Below are positions 9,168-20,064 of a stretch of 64,000 bases of DNA, in pieces. The notes beneath the pieces are model-generated. The model saw only the letters and a program-made list of their open reading frames with translations. It was not told where the DNA came from and ran no database searches. The stretch is taken from NCBI RefSeq assembly GCF_001595965.1, contig NZ_LOJI01000001.1:464178-528177 (forward strand), given 5' to 3'. The stretch comes from Polynucleobacter yangtzensis (GTDB taxonomy: Bacteria; Pseudomonadota; Gammaproteobacteria; Burkholderiales; Burkholderiaceae). A program made the translations under genes and the position numbers. Numbering within the stretch: position 1 is the first letter of the stretch; each line of letters opens with the position of its first letter.

Positions 9168-10187
9168 ATGAAAATCTGTGTGATCGGTGGGGGTGGCGCT
9201 ATTGGCGGTTACCTGGCTGTCATGTTGGCGCGAGCAGGCAACGATGTCACTGTTGTTGCTCGTGGCGCAACTTTAGCGGCGATTAAAGAGCGTGGTCTTG
9301 CTCTGATTATGGATGACCAACCAGAGCCTTTGGTTGCCCAAGTAAAGGCTGTGGAAAAAATTCGTGATGCTGAAACTCCAGATGTAGTCATTCTGGCAGT
9401 GAAGGCGCATCAAGTGGAGCCGATCATTGATGACTTGGCTGCGATCATGGGTCCAGAAACCATTTTGATTCCAATGCAAAACGGAATTCCTTGGTGGTAT
9501 TTCCAGAAGCTTGGTGGCGACTATCAAGATCACTCCGTTGAAACGGTAGACGCTGGCGGCGTTGCTAAGAATGCGATTAATCCAAACAACATTATTGGTT
9601 GCGTAGTGTATCCAGCAACCTTTACTCAAGCGCCTGGCGTGATTCGTCACGTGGAAGGTAACCGCTTCCCGTTGGGCGAGCTGGATGGCAAGACTACAGA
9701 GCGCATTCAGAAGATGTCCGAGATGATGGGTGCGGCTGGATTTAAGTCACCCATCTTGGACGATATTCGTTCAGAGATCTGGCTCAAGCTTTGGGGCAAT
9801 ATGACTTTTAACCCAATCAGCTCTTTAACTCACGGCACCTTGGAAGGCATCTGCCAATACCCATTGACCAAAGAGTTGGCCCGTAACATGATGGCCGAAG
9901 CTCAGACTATTGCTGAGAAGTTGGGTGTTACTTTCCGTGTTGATATCGAGCGTCGTATTGCGGGCGCTGAAAAAGTTGGTAAACACAAAACTTCTATGTT
10001 GCAAGACTTAGAGGCTGGTCGTAGCTTGGAGATCGATGCTTTGTTAGGTTCAGTGATTGAGCTTGGCAAGATCACACAAACTCCAACCCCTTGCTTGAAT
10101 ACTGTTTTTGCTTTGACAAAGTATCTGGATGAAAACGTTCAAGCTACCAAAGGTAGCTTGGCGTTGCCTTCAGTATCAGGCTACTAA
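9168..10187 (+). CDS. panE: 2-dehydropantoate 2-reductase family (ketopantoate reductase)
   Basis: GGGGAIGGYLAVMLARAGNDVTVVARG Rossmann motif, KLWGNMTFNPISSLT. Confidence 0.8.
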   Translation: MKICVIGGGGAIGGYLAVMLARAGNDVTVVARGATLAAIKERGLALIMDDQPEPLVAQVKAVEKIRDAETPDVVILAVKAHQVEPIIDDLAAIMGPETILIPMQNGIPWWYFQKLGGDYQDHSVETVDAGGVAKNAINPNNIIGCVVYPATFTQAPGVIRHVEGNRFPLGELDGKTTERIQKMSEMMGAAGFKSPILDDIRSEIWLKLWGNMTFNPISSLTHGTLEGICQYPLTKELARNMMAEAQTIAEKLGVTFRVDIERRIAGAEKVGKHKTSMLQDLEAGRSLEIDALLGSVIELGKITQTPTPCLNTVFALTKYLDENVQATKGSLALPSVSGY

Positions 10188-10210
10188 AAAGTAAAGTTAC
10201 TTCAAATAAA

Positions 10211-10244
10211 AAACCCTTGCTACTCAACATAGCAAGGGTTTTTG
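10211..10244. terminator. Bidirectional Rho-independent terminator
   Basis: AAACCCTTGCTA-ctcaaca-TAGCAAGGGTTT with T-run, between convergent genes. Confidence 0.85.
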
Positions 10245-10261
10245 CTTTTCCAAGTCCTTAA

Positions 10262-11029
10262 TTACTCGAAGCGATTATCGAGTTGTCCTACGCCATCAAT
10301 GATGATGCTGACATTGCTACCAGGCTTCATTGAGCCGACGCCTACGGAAGTACCACAAGCAATGATGTCGCCCACTTCGAGCGGCACATCTTGTGAGATC
10401 AGACTGACCAATTTTGCAGGTGGGAAAATCATATCTGCAATTGGATAGTTTTGACGCTCTTGATCATTGAGGATCGTCTTGATGCTTAGCTTGCTTGGGT
10501 CTACATCAGTAGTGATGTAAGGGCCAAATACACCAAAGGTATTAAAGCTCTTTGCACGTGTCCACTGCGCATAACCAGGATCGCGATTCAGAATTTCAAT
10601 AGCTGTTACATCATTAATACAGGTGTAGCCAAAAATTGCTTTTGCAGCTTCTGCCTCATCCGCTTCATGGCAGCGCTTACCAATCACAATACCAAGCTCA
10701 CCCTCATAAACCACTTTTCCTGTGTAGGATTTGGGCGTGCGAATCACTTGGTTTGCGGCCAAGAATGAGTTATTCCCTTTGAGAAAGTACAAAGGCTCGG
10801 CTGGCACCGCATGTTCAAGTTTGGTGACTAAGGCATGAAAGTTATCCACCATAGCAACCATTTTTGAAGGGGTGCATGGGATGTCGATAGTGACATCAGA
10901 TAACTTGATGGTTTCACCGGTGGCCTTGGGTCCGTTGAATAAATCACCTTCGTACACGGCGATTTGGTCGCCCTGCACCTGCCCTAAACCACTTTTTCCT
11001 TGATGCTGAAATCTAAGCCACTGAGCCAT
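10262..11029 (-). CDS. Fumarylacetoacetate hydrolase family protein
   Basis: YEGELGIVIGKRCHEADEAEA, GYTCINDVTA, GDIIACGTSVGVGSMKPG. Confidence 0.88.
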   Translation of the reverse strand: MAQWLRFQHQGKSGLGQVQGDQIAVYEGDLFNGPKATGETIKLSDVTIDIPCTPSKMVAMVDNFHALVTKLEHAVPAEPLYFLKGNNSFLAANQVIRTPKSYTGKVVYEGELGIVIGKRCHEADEAEAAKAIFGYTCINDVTAIEILNRDPGYAQWTRAKSFNTFGVFGPYITTDVDPSKLSIKTILNDQERQNYPIADMIFPPAKLVSLISQDVPLEVGDIIACGTSVGVGSMKPGSNVSIIIDGVGQLDNRFE

Positions 11030-11082
11030 AATAAGTTCCTATGAAGTTAAATATTTGATATGCAATATCTTACAGGGATGAA

Positions 11083-12021
11083 TTGATGTCTAAGACTTCT
11101 GAGCTTGAATTTGCACCAGAACAGGATCAGCCGGTTCGCTACATAGAGCGCACCCGAAGTTACTACTTGGGTTTGGGTTATGAAAATCCTTATGTTTGGG
11201 CTCACTACATTGATGTTCCATTTAGCCCCCTCAAAAAGCCGCTGACTCAATCAGTGCTGGGGCTCATTACTACGGCTGTCCCATATGACTCGGATAAGGG
11301 TCCGCAGGGTCAGGGCGCCCCTTACAACTCAACAGCTAAGTTTTATCAGCCGTACCAGCAATCCACCGAAGGGGAAGTTGATTTACGGATTGCTCATGTC
11401 GGCATTGATCGCAAGAATGCCAATATGGAAGATAGCAATTGCTGGTTTCCGCTAGAGGCTGCTAAAAGGGCATACGCAACGGGGGAGGTGGGTGCGCTTT
11501 CACCTAATTTTTATGGCTTGCCTACTAATCGCAGTCAGCGCCATACATTGGAAATAGATGCGCCACTTATTTTAGAAATGCTTCAAGCGGATGGCGTAGA
11601 TGTAGCAGTATTGATTCCGAATTGCCCGATCTGTCATCAGAGCCAAAGTTTATTGGCGCGGTATTTGGAGGCTGCGGGAATTTCAACTGTGGTGATGGGC
11701 GCTGCAAAGGATATTGTTGAGTATTGCGGCGTACCGCGATTGTTGTTTAGTGATTTTCCTTTGGGTAATGCTGCAGCAAAGCCGAATGACGTTGCTTCGC
11801 AGGATCTCAATTTTCAATTGGCTTTGCGGCTTTTGGAGTCTGCTCCTGCACCGCGCACAACTGTTCAGTCACCATTGAGATGGTCTGATGATCCTACTTG
11901 GAAAATGGATTACTCCAATCTAGATAGATTGTCTTTACAGGAAATTACACGCTTGCGTGAAGAGGCTGAGCGGGCACGAATTACAGCACGCGAGCTGAGA
12001 GTGAAGACCCTAGGAACTTAG
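11083..12021 (+). CDS. Glycine/sarcosine/betaine reductase selenoprotein B-like (GrdB/PrdB family) Cys homologue
   Basis: GVDVAVLIPNCPICHQSQSLLARYLEAAGISTVVMGAAKDIVE; CxxC in place of UxxC; recalled family resemblance. Confidence 0.6.
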   Translation: MMSKTSELEFAPEQDQPVRYIERTRSYYLGLGYENPYVWAHYIDVPFSPLKKPLTQSVLGLITTAVPYDSDKGPQGQGAPYNSTAKFYQPYQQSTEGEVDLRIAHVGIDRKNANMEDSNCWFPLEAAKRAYATGEVGALSPNFYGLPTNRSQRHTLEIDAPLILEMLQADGVDVAVLIPNCPICHQSQSLLARYLEAAGISTVVMGAAKDIVEYCGVPRLLFSDFPLGNAAAKPNDVASQDLNFQLALRLLESAPAPRTTVQSPLRWSDDPTWKMDYSNLDRLSLQEITRLREEAERARITARELRVKTLGT

Positions 12022-13022
12022 GTTTGTCTTGTAAGTGAATATGCGCAGAGTGCTTCTAGCGCCTGAGAAGCGGGGTTTGCAGGGAAGTCTTTGAGATAAG
12101 ACAGGGCTAGGTCTGCTTCACGTTTAGCCGCTGCTTGGGTGTAATCCAGTGCACCAGAGTTTTGTACGGCAGCCAGGATTTGTGCAAAAACATCATCCGG
12201 TAAATCTTGGTTTTGCTCAATTGCTGCACGCACTAAAAGTCGTTCTTCGTTAGTGCCGTTTTCTAATAAGTAAATGAGTGGCAAGGTTGGTTTGCCTTCA
12301 CGCAAATCATCACCAGCATTTTTTCCCATTTGTGCAGCATTGGCCGTGTAATCGAGAAGATCATCCATGAGCTGAAAAGCTGTGCCGATGTGACGGCCAA
12401 ATGCAGCAGCTTGTTCGCGTTGTGCATCAGTAGCGTTGGCAAGAATAGCGCCTAACTCGGTAGAAGCTTCAAATAATTTAGCTGTTTTATAGCGAATGAC
12501 TTGTAGGTAGCTAGCTTCATCAACTTCCGGATCATTCATGTTTAGCAGTTGCAAAACTTCGCCCTCAGCAATCGTATTGGTTGCATCCGACAGAATTTGC
12601 ATCACCCTTAAGTCGTTTGGACCCACCATCATTTGGAAAGCTCGGGAATATAGGAAATCGCCGACTAAAACGCTGGCAGCATTTCCAAAAGCAGCATTCG
12701 CAGTCTCGCGACCTCTTCTGAGGGTGGATTCGTCGACTACGTCATCATGAAGGAGGGTGGCTGTATGAATGAACTCAACTACAGCGGACATCTCCAGAAT
12801 ATGGGGGGTTTCTTTGCCGTTAGCCAGGGATTTGGCCACCAACATCAAAAGGGCGGGCCTTACCCGTTTGCCGCCCGCCTGGATGATATAGGTCGAAATT
12901 TGGTCAATTAAGGCCACTTTTGAGGCCAAACGCTGACGGATAACATCATCTAAGGCCTTGAAATCTAAGGCAATTGGGGCCAGGATTTGGCTTAAGTCAT
13001 TGGTTTTGACAGTGCTAGGCAT
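12018..13022 (-). CDS. ispB: Octaprenyl diphosphate synthase
   Basis: LLHDDVVDESTLRRG and LMDDLLDYTA Asp motifs; start at MPSTVKTND rather than the longer ORF. Confidence 0.93.
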   Translation of the reverse strand: MPSTVKTNDLSQILAPIALDFKALDDVIRQRLASKVALIDQISTYIIQAGGKRVRPALLMLVAKSLANGKETPHILEMSAVVEFIHTATLLHDDVVDESTLRRGRETANAAFGNAASVLVGDFLYSRAFQMMVGPNDLRVMQILSDATNTIAEGEVLQLLNMNDPEVDEASYLQVIRYKTAKLFEASTELGAILANATDAQREQAAAFGRHIGTAFQLMDDLLDYTANAAQMGKNAGDDLREGKPTLPLIYLLENGTNEERLLVRAAIEQNQDLPDDVFAQILAAVQNSGALDYTQAAAKREADLALSYLKDFPANPASQALEALCAYSLTRQT

Positions 13023-13034
13023 GCAAGATATAAT
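13006..13034 (+). promoter_or_regulatory. Sigma70 consensus promoter for rplU-rpmA
   Basis: TTGACA (13006-13011), 17-nt spacer, TATAAT (13029-13034). Confidence 0.8.
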
Positions 13035-13097
13035 AATGGGCTTAGCTGGTCCAGGGTGGATTAGCTTAAATGTAGATATTAATTGAGGTTTCAAACC

Positions 13098-13409
13098 ATG
13101 TACGCGGTCATAAAAACCGGTGGCAAACAGTATAAAGTTGCTGCAGGCGAAAAATTGAAAATAGAACAGATACCAGCGGAAATCGGCAGCGAAATCACTC
13201 TTGACCAAGTCCTCGCCGTTGGCGAAGGCGCTTCACTGAAATTAGGTGATCCATTGGTTAATGGTGCAGCTGTGATGGCCACTGTCGTCTCCCAGGGACG
13301 TCACGATAAAGTGACAATCTTTAAGATGCGCCGTCGCAAGCATTATCAAAAGCACCAAGGCCATCGTCAGAATTTCACTGAAATTTTGATCAACACGATT
13401 AAAGCCTAA
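13098..13409 (+). CDS. rplU: 50S ribosomal protein L21
   Basis: [25 protein letters not shown]. Confidence 0.97.
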   Translation: MYAVIKTGGKQYKVAAGEKLKIEQIPAEIGSEITLDQVLAVGEGASLKLGDPLVNGAAVMATVVSQGRHDKVTIFKMRRRKHYQKHQGHRQNFTEILINTIKA

Positions 13410-13427
13410 TTCAGGTAGGAGAAAGAT

Positions 13428-13688
13428 ATGGCACAGAAAAAAGGCGGCGGCTCAACACGAAATGGTCGCGACTCAGAATCGAAACGCTTAGGCGTTAAGG
13501 TATTTGGCGGCGAGCATATTAATGCTGGCAGCATCATCATTCGTCAACGTGGTACACGTGTTCATCCAGGTGCAAACGTTGGTATTGGTAAAGATCACAC
13601 TTTGTTTGCCTTAATTGACGGACAAGTGGAATTCGGCGTTAAGGGTGCTTTGAAGAAGGCCCAAGTTTCAGTCCTGCCTCGTTCATAA
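13428..13688 (+). CDS. rpmA: 50S ribosomal protein L27
   Basis: [28 protein letters not shown]. Confidence 0.97.
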   Translation: MAQKKGGGSTRNGRDSESKRLGVKVFGGEHINAGSIIIRQRGTRVHPGANVGIGKDHTLFALIDGQVEFGVKGALKKAQVSVLPRS

Positions 13689-13745
13689 GGCGCCTGACTG
13701 AGACTCGTTTGATTCAGATTTATTCCGAATTTAACTCTTAGGAAC

Positions 13746-13772
13746 AGGCCTCGCTAAGCGAGGCCTTTTTTA
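13746..13772 (+). terminator. Rho-independent terminator after rpmA
   Basis: AGGCCTCGC-taa... stem (AGGCCTCGC/GCGAGGCCT) followed by TTTTTT. Confidence 0.8.
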
Positions 13773-13775
13773 TTC

Positions 13776-14864
13776 ATGAAATTTATAGACGAAGCACGTA
13801 TTGAAGTAATTGCCGGGCAAGGTGGTGCCGGAAGTGCCTCTATGCGCCGTGAAAAGTTCATTGAATTTGGCGGTCCTGATGGCGGTGACGGTGGCAAAGG
13901 CGGTAGCGTCTGGGCAACGGCAGATCGCAATATCAATACTTTGATCGATTACCGCTACGCAAAAACGCACACTGCAAAAAATGGTGAGCCTGGCCGCGGA
14001 GCTGATTGTTATGGTCGTGCTGGTGATGACATTGAGCTGCGCATGCCCGTTGGCACGATTATTTCTGATTATGAAACTGGCGAACCTATTGCCGACTTAA
14101 CTACGCATGGTGAGCGCCTTTGCTTAGCGCAGGGCGGTGTTGGTGGTTGGGGCAATATTCACTTTAAGAGCAGTACAAATAGAGCGCCGCGCCAAAAGAC
14201 AAACGGCAAACCTGGTGAGCGTCGTAAATTGAAATTAGAGCTTAAGGTATTGGCTGACGTTGGTTTGTTGGGCATGCCTAATGCGGGTAAATCAACATTG
14301 ATTACTGCCGTTTCGAATGCGCGTCCAAAGATTGCGGATTATCCATTTACAACCCTCCATCCAAATTTGGGTGTGGTGCGTGTGGGTGCTGAGCGAAGTT
14401 TTGTGATTGCCGATATTCCTGGTTTGATTGAGGGTGCGGCTGAAGGCGCTGGTTTGGGCCATCGCTTCTTGCGTCACTTGCAACGCACGGGTGTGCTGCT
14501 TCACTTGGTCGATATCGCTCCTTTTGATGCGAATGTTGATCCGGTAGATGATGCTGTGGCGATTGTGAATGAGTTGCGTAAGTATGACGAAGCCTTGGTT
14601 GAAAAACCACGTTGGTTAGTGCTTAACAAAGTCGACATGATTCCTGAAGAGGATCGCAAAAAGGTTGTTGCTGACTTTGTGAAAAAGTTTAAGTGGAAAG
14701 GTCCTGTATTTGAGATTTCCGCTCTGACCGGCATGGGCTGCGACAAGCTTTGCTACTCTTTGCAAGATTATTTAGACTCTGTACGCCGTGATCGTGATGA
14801 TGCTGATGAGCGTGCTCAAGATCCTCGCTATAAAGACCAGCTAGAAGATAAAAAACCAGATTAA
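13776..14864 (+). CDS. obgE: GTPase ObgE/CgtA
   Basis: Obg Gly-rich fold, [24 protein letters not shown]. Confidence 0.96.
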   Translation: MKFIDEARIEVIAGQGGAGSASMRREKFIEFGGPDGGDGGKGGSVWATADRNINTLIDYRYAKTHTAKNGEPGRGADCYGRAGDDIELRMPVGTIISDYETGEPIADLTTHGERLCLAQGGVGGWGNIHFKSSTNRAPRQKTNGKPGERRKLKLELKVLADVGLLGMPNAGKSTLITAVSNARPKIADYPFTTLHPNLGVVRVGAERSFVIADIPGLIEGAAEGAGLGHRFLRHLQRTGVLLHLVDIAPFDANVDPVDDAVAIVNELRKYDEALVEKPRWLVLNKVDMIPEEDRKKVVADFVKKFKWKGPVFEISALTGMGCDKLCYSLQDYLDSVRRDRDDADERAQDPRYKDQLEDKKPD

Positions 14865-14885
14865 ATATTCCATTTGCTCTTTGCT

Positions 14886-15674
14886 ATGAATGCTAAAAAA
14901 ACTCAACGGATTGTTGTCAAAGTAGGCTCTAGTCTTGTCACCAATAATGGTGAAGGTTTAGATCATGCTGCGATTGCTATGTGGGCAGAGCAAATGGCAG
15001 GCCTATTAAAGGCTGGTCATGAAGTATTGATGGTGAGTTCAGGTGCAATTGCTGAGGGTATGCAACGCTTGGGATGGACCAAGCGTCCACAAGAAATTCA
15101 TCAGCTACAGGCAGCCGCTGCAGTTGGTCAGATGGGTTTGGTGCAGGTTTATGAGAGTTGTTTTGCGCGCTTCAATTTGCGTAGCGCTCAGATTTTGCTG
15201 ACGAATGCAGATTTAGCTGATGCGGAACGAAATGCCAATGCTAGAGCTACTCTGGACACGCTATTGAAGCTGGGTGTCGTTCCAATTATTAATGAGAATG
15301 ACACCGTAGTTACCGATGAAATTAAGTTTGGTGACAATGACAGTCTTGCTGCATTAGTAACCAATTTAATTCATGCAGATCTCTTGGTTATTTTGACCGA
15401 TCAAGGTGGTTTGTTTACTGCAGACCCACGTCAAAATCCTAATGCCATATTGTTAGCAGATGCTATTGCTGGCGATCCTACCTTAGAAAAAATGGCTGGT
15501 GGTGCAGCAAGCGAACTAAGCAAGGGTGGAATGCTCACGAAGGTATTGGCTGCCAAGATTGCTGTGAAGACTGGTGCAGCAACTGTAATTGCTTCTGGAC
15601 GCGAACCCAATGTCCTGACCCGTCTAATGGCTGGCGAGAAGATTGGTACCCGTTTAGCGCTGCTTTCTCAGTAA
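14886..15674 (+). CDS. proB: Glutamate 5-kinase (amino-acid kinase domain only)
   Basis: [55 protein letters not shown]; ends before a PUA domain. Confidence 0.92.
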   Translation: MNAKKTQRIVVKVGSSLVTNNGEGLDHAAIAMWAEQMAGLLKAGHEVLMVSSGAIAEGMQRLGWTKRPQEIHQLQAAAAVGQMGLVQVYESCFARFNLRSAQILLTNADLADAERNANARATLDTLLKLGVVPIINENDTVVTDEIKFGDNDSLAALVTNLIHADLLVILTDQGGLFTADPRQNPNAILLADAIAGDPTLEKMAGGAASELSKGGMLTKVLAAKIAVKTGAATVIASGREPNVLTRLMAGEKIGTRLALLSQ

Positions 15675-15677
15675 TTT

Positions 15678-16244
15678 TTAATAGATCACGCCAAATGAAT
15701 TGCTGGGCTTTGTACCGCCAGTGAATGATTTTGGATTGAGAGATTGAACGATATTTTTGATATCTTTTTCTTGGGCGTTGATATTACAAAAAGCCCCTTG
15801 AGCTAAAGCTGCTTGATATCGATTTGCAGTGCGTTGTTTCATGACTTTCCACTCTCCCAAAGGATTTTCTTTCCACTTCCCATTTTCAAGGCTTCCATAA
15901 AGGCGCCATTGAAACGAGTCGCATCTAATTCCCTCATATTGGGCTTGCTGCTCCCCACTTGGGTTGGTGATGACAACAATATAGCGAGTCACCCCATCGG
16001 CACCAATCAGTATGGAGCTGGTGTCGACCGCAAATTTAAAAATAGTTTCCTGTGACACATAAAAAGGCACTAAGGTCGCTTGGTTGGGTGGATTCAGTGG
16101 CATTGTAGTTGTGCCCTCTTTAAATACCATTGGCGCAAAAGGATCTACGCCGCTAATCAGGGGATCTCCAGCGCATGCGGACAAGGCGAGGCCAAAAATA
16201 GCGCTGCAGAAATAAGGTAAGGTGCGTTTGATGAGAATCTTCAT
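15678..16244 (-). CDS. CNP1-like family putative lipoprotein
   Basis: Lipobox [20 protein letters not shown]..., gene position next to proB/rppH. Confidence 0.65.
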   Translation of the reverse strand: MKILIKRTLPYFCSAIFGLALSACAGDPLISGVDPFAPMVFKEGTTTMPLNPPNQATLVPFYVSQETIFKFAVDTSSILIGADGVTRYIVVITNPSGEQQAQYEGIRCDSFQWRLYGSLENGKWKENPLGEWKVMKQRTANRYQAALAQGAFCNINAQEKDIKNIVQSLNPKSFTGGTKPSNSFGVIY

Positions 16245-16840
16245 TTGGATTGGTCTTTTGGGTTTTCATCTTTAGGGTGGTCATTGCGTTCACCGTAAAA
16301 GGACTGAATTAAATCGAGAGGAGATCCCCAGGCAAGCTGTTGCATACGCATTCCGCGTGATAGGTAGCGCGCCAATTCGGATAATGCAAGTTGATACACT
16401 TCGCGTTTGAAACCAATAACGGCATCTAATTGAATCCAAAATGGAACCCAGCGCCAAGCATCAAACTCAGGATGCTCTGAGGCGCGCAGTTGAATATCGC
16501 TGTCTAAACCTACTAGACGCAAGAGAAACCAGATTTGTTTTTGTCCGCGATAGGCGGCACGGTGGACGCGGGTGGAGTTTTGGCGGCGCAGGTACTCCTC
16601 AGGGACATCGTAGCGAAGCCAATCCCTGGTGCGTCCAATAATTTGGACATGCTCCGGCAGTAAGCCAACCTCCTCATGCAATTCGCGGTACATAGCCTGT
16701 TCAGGGCTTTCACCATGCTGAATCCCACCCTGTGGGAATTGCCACGAATGCTGCCCAACGCGTTTTCCCCAGAAAACCTCGTTACGGCTGTTGAGGAGGA
16801 CAATGCCGACATTCGGGCGATACCCTTCACGGTCAAGCAT
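16241..16840 (-). CDS. rppH: RNA pyrophosphohydrolase
   Basis: [17 protein letters not shown], Nudix [23 protein letters not shown]. Confidence 0.93.
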   Translation of the reverse strand: MLDREGYRPNVGIVLLNSRNEVFWGKRVGQHSWQFPQGGIQHGESPEQAMYRELHEEVGLLPEHVQIIGRTRDWLRYDVPEEYLRRQNSTRVHRAAYRGQKQIWFLLRLVGLDSDIQLRASEHPEFDAWRWVPFWIQLDAVIGFKREVYQLALSELARYLSRGMRMQQLAWGSPLDLIQSFYGERNDHPKDENPKDQSK

Positions 16841-16888
16841 GATCGTGCCTCAAATCCTTTAAAATCAACGATTTGATTATATCCATAC

Positions 16889-18631
16889 ATGAAAGCCTCA
16901 CAATCATTTCTCGCCACGCTAAAAGAAGCCCCCTCCGACGCTGAGGTGGTTTCGCACAAACTCATGGTGCGCGCAGGATTAATTCGCAAGCTCAGCGCAG
17001 GCGTCTATAACTATTTACCGCTAGGTTTAAAGGTGATTCGTAAGGTGGAAAACATCATTCGCGAAGAAATGAACCGTGCTGGCGCTATTGAATTGCTGAT
17101 GCCGATGATTCAACCCGCTGAATTATGGCAAGAGACTGGTCGCTGGGAAAAGATGGGTCCAGAGTTGCTCCGCATCAAAGATCGTCATGATCGTGATTTC
17201 TTAATTCAGCCAACTTCTGAAGAAGTGATTACGGATTTGGCTCGCAATGAGATTAAGAGTTACAAACAATTGCCGGTCAACTTTTATCAAATCCAAACTA
17301 AGTTCCGTGATGAGCGTCGCCCTCGTTTTGGCATCATGCGTGGTCGAGAGTTCAGCATGAAAGATGCTTACTCATTCGATCGTGATGTTGAGGGCCTCAA
17401 GAAGTCTTATCAAATCATGTTTGATGCATACACCCGCATCTTCAAGCGTATGGGTCTCCAGTTCCGTGCGGTAACTGCTGACAATGGCGCCATTGGCGGC
17501 TCTGGCAGTCAAGAGTTCCACGTGATTGCCGATACGGGTGAAGATGCGATCGTGTATTGCCCTAATTCTGATTATGCGGCTAATTTGGAAGCAGCGGAAT
17601 CATTGGCTTTGATAGCCAGTCGTGCTGCTGCTTCAGCGGCAATGAGCAAAGTTCCAACGCCTGATAAAACCAATTGCGCTGATGTAGCCAAGTTCTTAAA
17701 TGTTCCGCTTGAATCCACTGTGAAGTCCTTGTTGTTTGCAGCAGATCAAGAGAATGGTCCAACCAAACTCTTTATGTTGTTGGTGCGCGGTGACCATGAG
17801 CTCAATGAAGTAAAGGCCAGCAAGATTCCTGGCATGGCCGAATCTCGTTTTGCTACAGAAGTAGAAATTAAGCAAGCTTGTAATGCACCTGCGGGCTATT
17901 TGGGCCCTGTTGGTGTGAGTGCTGATGTGACCGTTGTTGCTGATCGCACTGTTGCCAATATGGCAGATTTTGTTTGTGGTGCGAATGATGCTGGCCATCA
18001 CTTAACCGGTGTGAACTGGGGTCGTGATTTACCTGAGCCTTTAGTTTTGGATATTCGTAATGCTGTCATTGGTGATCCTTCTCCAGATGGCAAAGGTGTT
18101 GTTGATATTTGCCGCGGCATTGAAGTGGGCCACGTATTCCAATTGGGCACGCGTTATTCAGAGGCGATGGGTTGCACTTACTTGGATCAACAGGGTAAAG
18201 CTCAGCCGATGGTGATGGGTTGTTACGGCATCGGTGTTACGCGTTTGCTTGGTGCTGCAATTGAGCAAGGGCATGATGAGAAGGGCATTATTTGGCCAAT
18301 CTCGATGGCTCCATTTGAAGTGGTGATCTGCCCAATGGGTTACGAAAAGTCAGAAGCAGTGAAAGCCGCGTGCGATCAATTGCATGATGACTTATTGGCC
18401 GCAGGCATTGATGTCATTTTGGATGACCGCAATGAACGTCCAGGTGCGATGTTTGCTGACTGGGAGTTAATCGGAGCGCCGTTCCGTGTAGTCATTGGTG
18501 ATCGTGGTTTGGCGGATTCTCAAGTGGAATTCAAAGGCCGGAATGATGCTGAATCCCAAAACATCCCGCTAGCCGCAATTAAGGCGAAAGTCATTGCTGC
18601 AGTTCAAGCTGCTAAGCAATCGATCGCTTAA
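16889..18631 (+). CDS. proS: Prolyl-tRNA synthetase
   Basis: [46 protein letters not shown]. Confidence 0.96.
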   Translation: MKASQSFLATLKEAPSDAEVVSHKLMVRAGLIRKLSAGVYNYLPLGLKVIRKVENIIREEMNRAGAIELLMPMIQPAELWQETGRWEKMGPELLRIKDRHDRDFLIQPTSEEVITDLARNEIKSYKQLPVNFYQIQTKFRDERRPRFGIMRGREFSMKDAYSFDRDVEGLKKSYQIMFDAYTRIFKRMGLQFRAVTADNGAIGGSGSQEFHVIADTGEDAIVYCPNSDYAANLEAAESLALIASRAAASAAMSKVPTPDKTNCADVAKFLNVPLESTVKSLLFAADQENGPTKLFMLLVRGDHELNEVKASKIPGMAESRFATEVEIKQACNAPAGYLGPVGVSADVTVVADRTVANMADFVCGANDAGHHLTGVNWGRDLPEPLVLDIRNAVIGDPSPDGKGVVDICRGIEVGHVFQLGTRYSEAMGCTYLDQQGKAQPMVMGCYGIGVTRLLGAAIEQGHDEKGIIWPISMAPFEVVICPMGYEKSEAVKAACDQLHDDLLAAGIDVILDDRNERPGAMFADWELIGAPFRVVIGDRGLADSQVEFKGRNDAESQNIPLAAIKAKVIAAVQAAKQSIA

Positions 18632-18661
18632 GCCATCTCTTAAATTAGCTTTTAGATTTAG

Positions 18662-20044
18662 TTACTTTTTAAAGAGTCCGCCAATACCTTTGGCGGCTCC
18701 TTTTGCAGCCATGGTGGCCATGGTGCGCGCCATTTTCCCGCCCTTGAATTGCTTCATCATGGTTTGCATTTGCTCGAACTGTGCGAGCAGGCGATTGACT
18801 TCTTGAACTTCCACGCCAGAGCCCGCAGCAATACGACGCTTGCGACTGGCTTTCAGTAATTCAGGTTTTCTGCGCTCTTGAGGCGTCATGCTGTCAATAA
18901 TTCCACGCATGCGTGTGGTTTGTTTATCAGCATTACTTAAATTAGTTTTTGAGGCCGCTTGCGCCATTTGACTGGGCAACTTATCCATCAGGCTGGCCAT
19001 GCCACCCATCTTTTGCATCTGCATGAGTTGATCGCGGAAATCCTCAAGATCAAATCCACCTTTAGAAATCTTGCTGGCTAATTTTTCGGCTTTAGCAACA
19101 TCGACATGCTGCTGAGCTTGTTCAACTAAGGCAAGGATATCCCCCATGCCCAGAATACGGTTTGCCATGCGCTCAGCATCAAACGCTTCTAGGCCATCCA
19201 TCTTTTCGGCGACGCCGATAAATTTGAGTGGTACACCAGTAACTTGGCGAACTGAGAGGGCCGCACCACCACGGGAGTCACCGTCTAACTTTGTCAGAAT
19301 CACGCCAGTGAGTGGCAATGCCTCATGGAAAGCCTTGGCGGTATTCACGGCATCTTGGCCGAGCATCGCATCAACTACGAATAAGGTTTCAATTGGATTG
19401 AGGCTAGCATGCAGGGTTTTGATTTCTTGCATGAGCGCTTCATCAATACCAAGGCGACCTGCGGTATCAACGAGCACTACGTCAAAGTAGTGCCGACGAG
19501 CCCAATCTAGGGCGGCGAGCGCAATGTCATTTGGTTTTTGGCTAACATCACTTGGGAAAAATTCAGCACCAACTTGCTTGGTAACAGTTTCTAATTGCTC
19601 AATCGCCGCTGGACGATAGACGTCGCATGAAACGGTGAGAACTTTCTTTTTCTTTTTCTCTTGCAACCATTTTGCTAGTTTGCCAACAGAAGTGGTTTTA
19701 CCGGCACCTTGTAAACCAGCCATCAAGATTACTGCAGGTGGTTGAGTAGCTAAATTGAGTTCACCACTTTGATTGGTGTCGCCCATCATCACTTGGGCAA
19801 GTTCGCGTTGCACTACGCCAACAAGAGCTTGTCCTGGACTTAAGCTCCCAACCACTTCCTCGCCAAGGGCTTTAAATTTAATTTGCTCAAGCAAAGACTT
19901 CACTACTGGAAGCGCTACGTCAGCCTCTAATAGGGCTAAACGGATTTCCCGCAGCATTTCTGCGGTATTGGCTTCAGTAAGGCGGGCTTGGCCCCGCATT
20001 GTTTTAACAACGCGAGATAGGCGGTCGGTGAGGTTTTCTAGCAT
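18662..20044 (-). CDS. ffh: Signal recognition particle protein Ffh
   Basis: MLENLTDRLSRVVKTMRGQARLTEAN, GLQGAGKTTSVGKLA, Met-rich M domain. Confidence 0.97.
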   Translation of the reverse strand: MLENLTDRLSRVVKTMRGQARLTEANTAEMLREIRLALLEADVALPVVKSLLEQIKFKALGEEVVGSLSPGQALVGVVQRELAQVMMGDTNQSGELNLATQPPAVILMAGLQGAGKTTSVGKLAKWLQEKKKKKVLTVSCDVYRPAAIEQLETVTKQVGAEFFPSDVSQKPNDIALAALDWARRHYFDVVLVDTAGRLGIDEALMQEIKTLHASLNPIETLFVVDAMLGQDAVNTAKAFHEALPLTGVILTKLDGDSRGGAALSVRQVTGVPLKFIGVAEKMDGLEAFDAERMANRILGMGDILALVEQAQQHVDVAKAEKLASKISKGGFDLEDFRDQLMQMQKMGGMASLMDKLPSQMAQAASKTNLSNADKQTTRMRGIIDSMTPQERRKPELLKASRKRRIAAGSGVEVQEVNRLLAQFEQMQTMMKQFKGGKMARTMATMAAKGAAKGIGGLFKK

Positions 20045-20064
20045 TTATCGATTAGACTTTCCAG

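Noticed and set aside
11620-11640. Possible selenocysteine (in-frame TGA) in the GrdB-like protein
   Set aside because: The position is a TGC Cys codon within CPIC; no in-frame TGA was found.
12018-13208. Extended ispB ORF start at 13208 (overlapping rplU)
   Set aside because: The extra 62 residues overlap rplU and its promoter; conserved start is MPSTVKTND at 13022.
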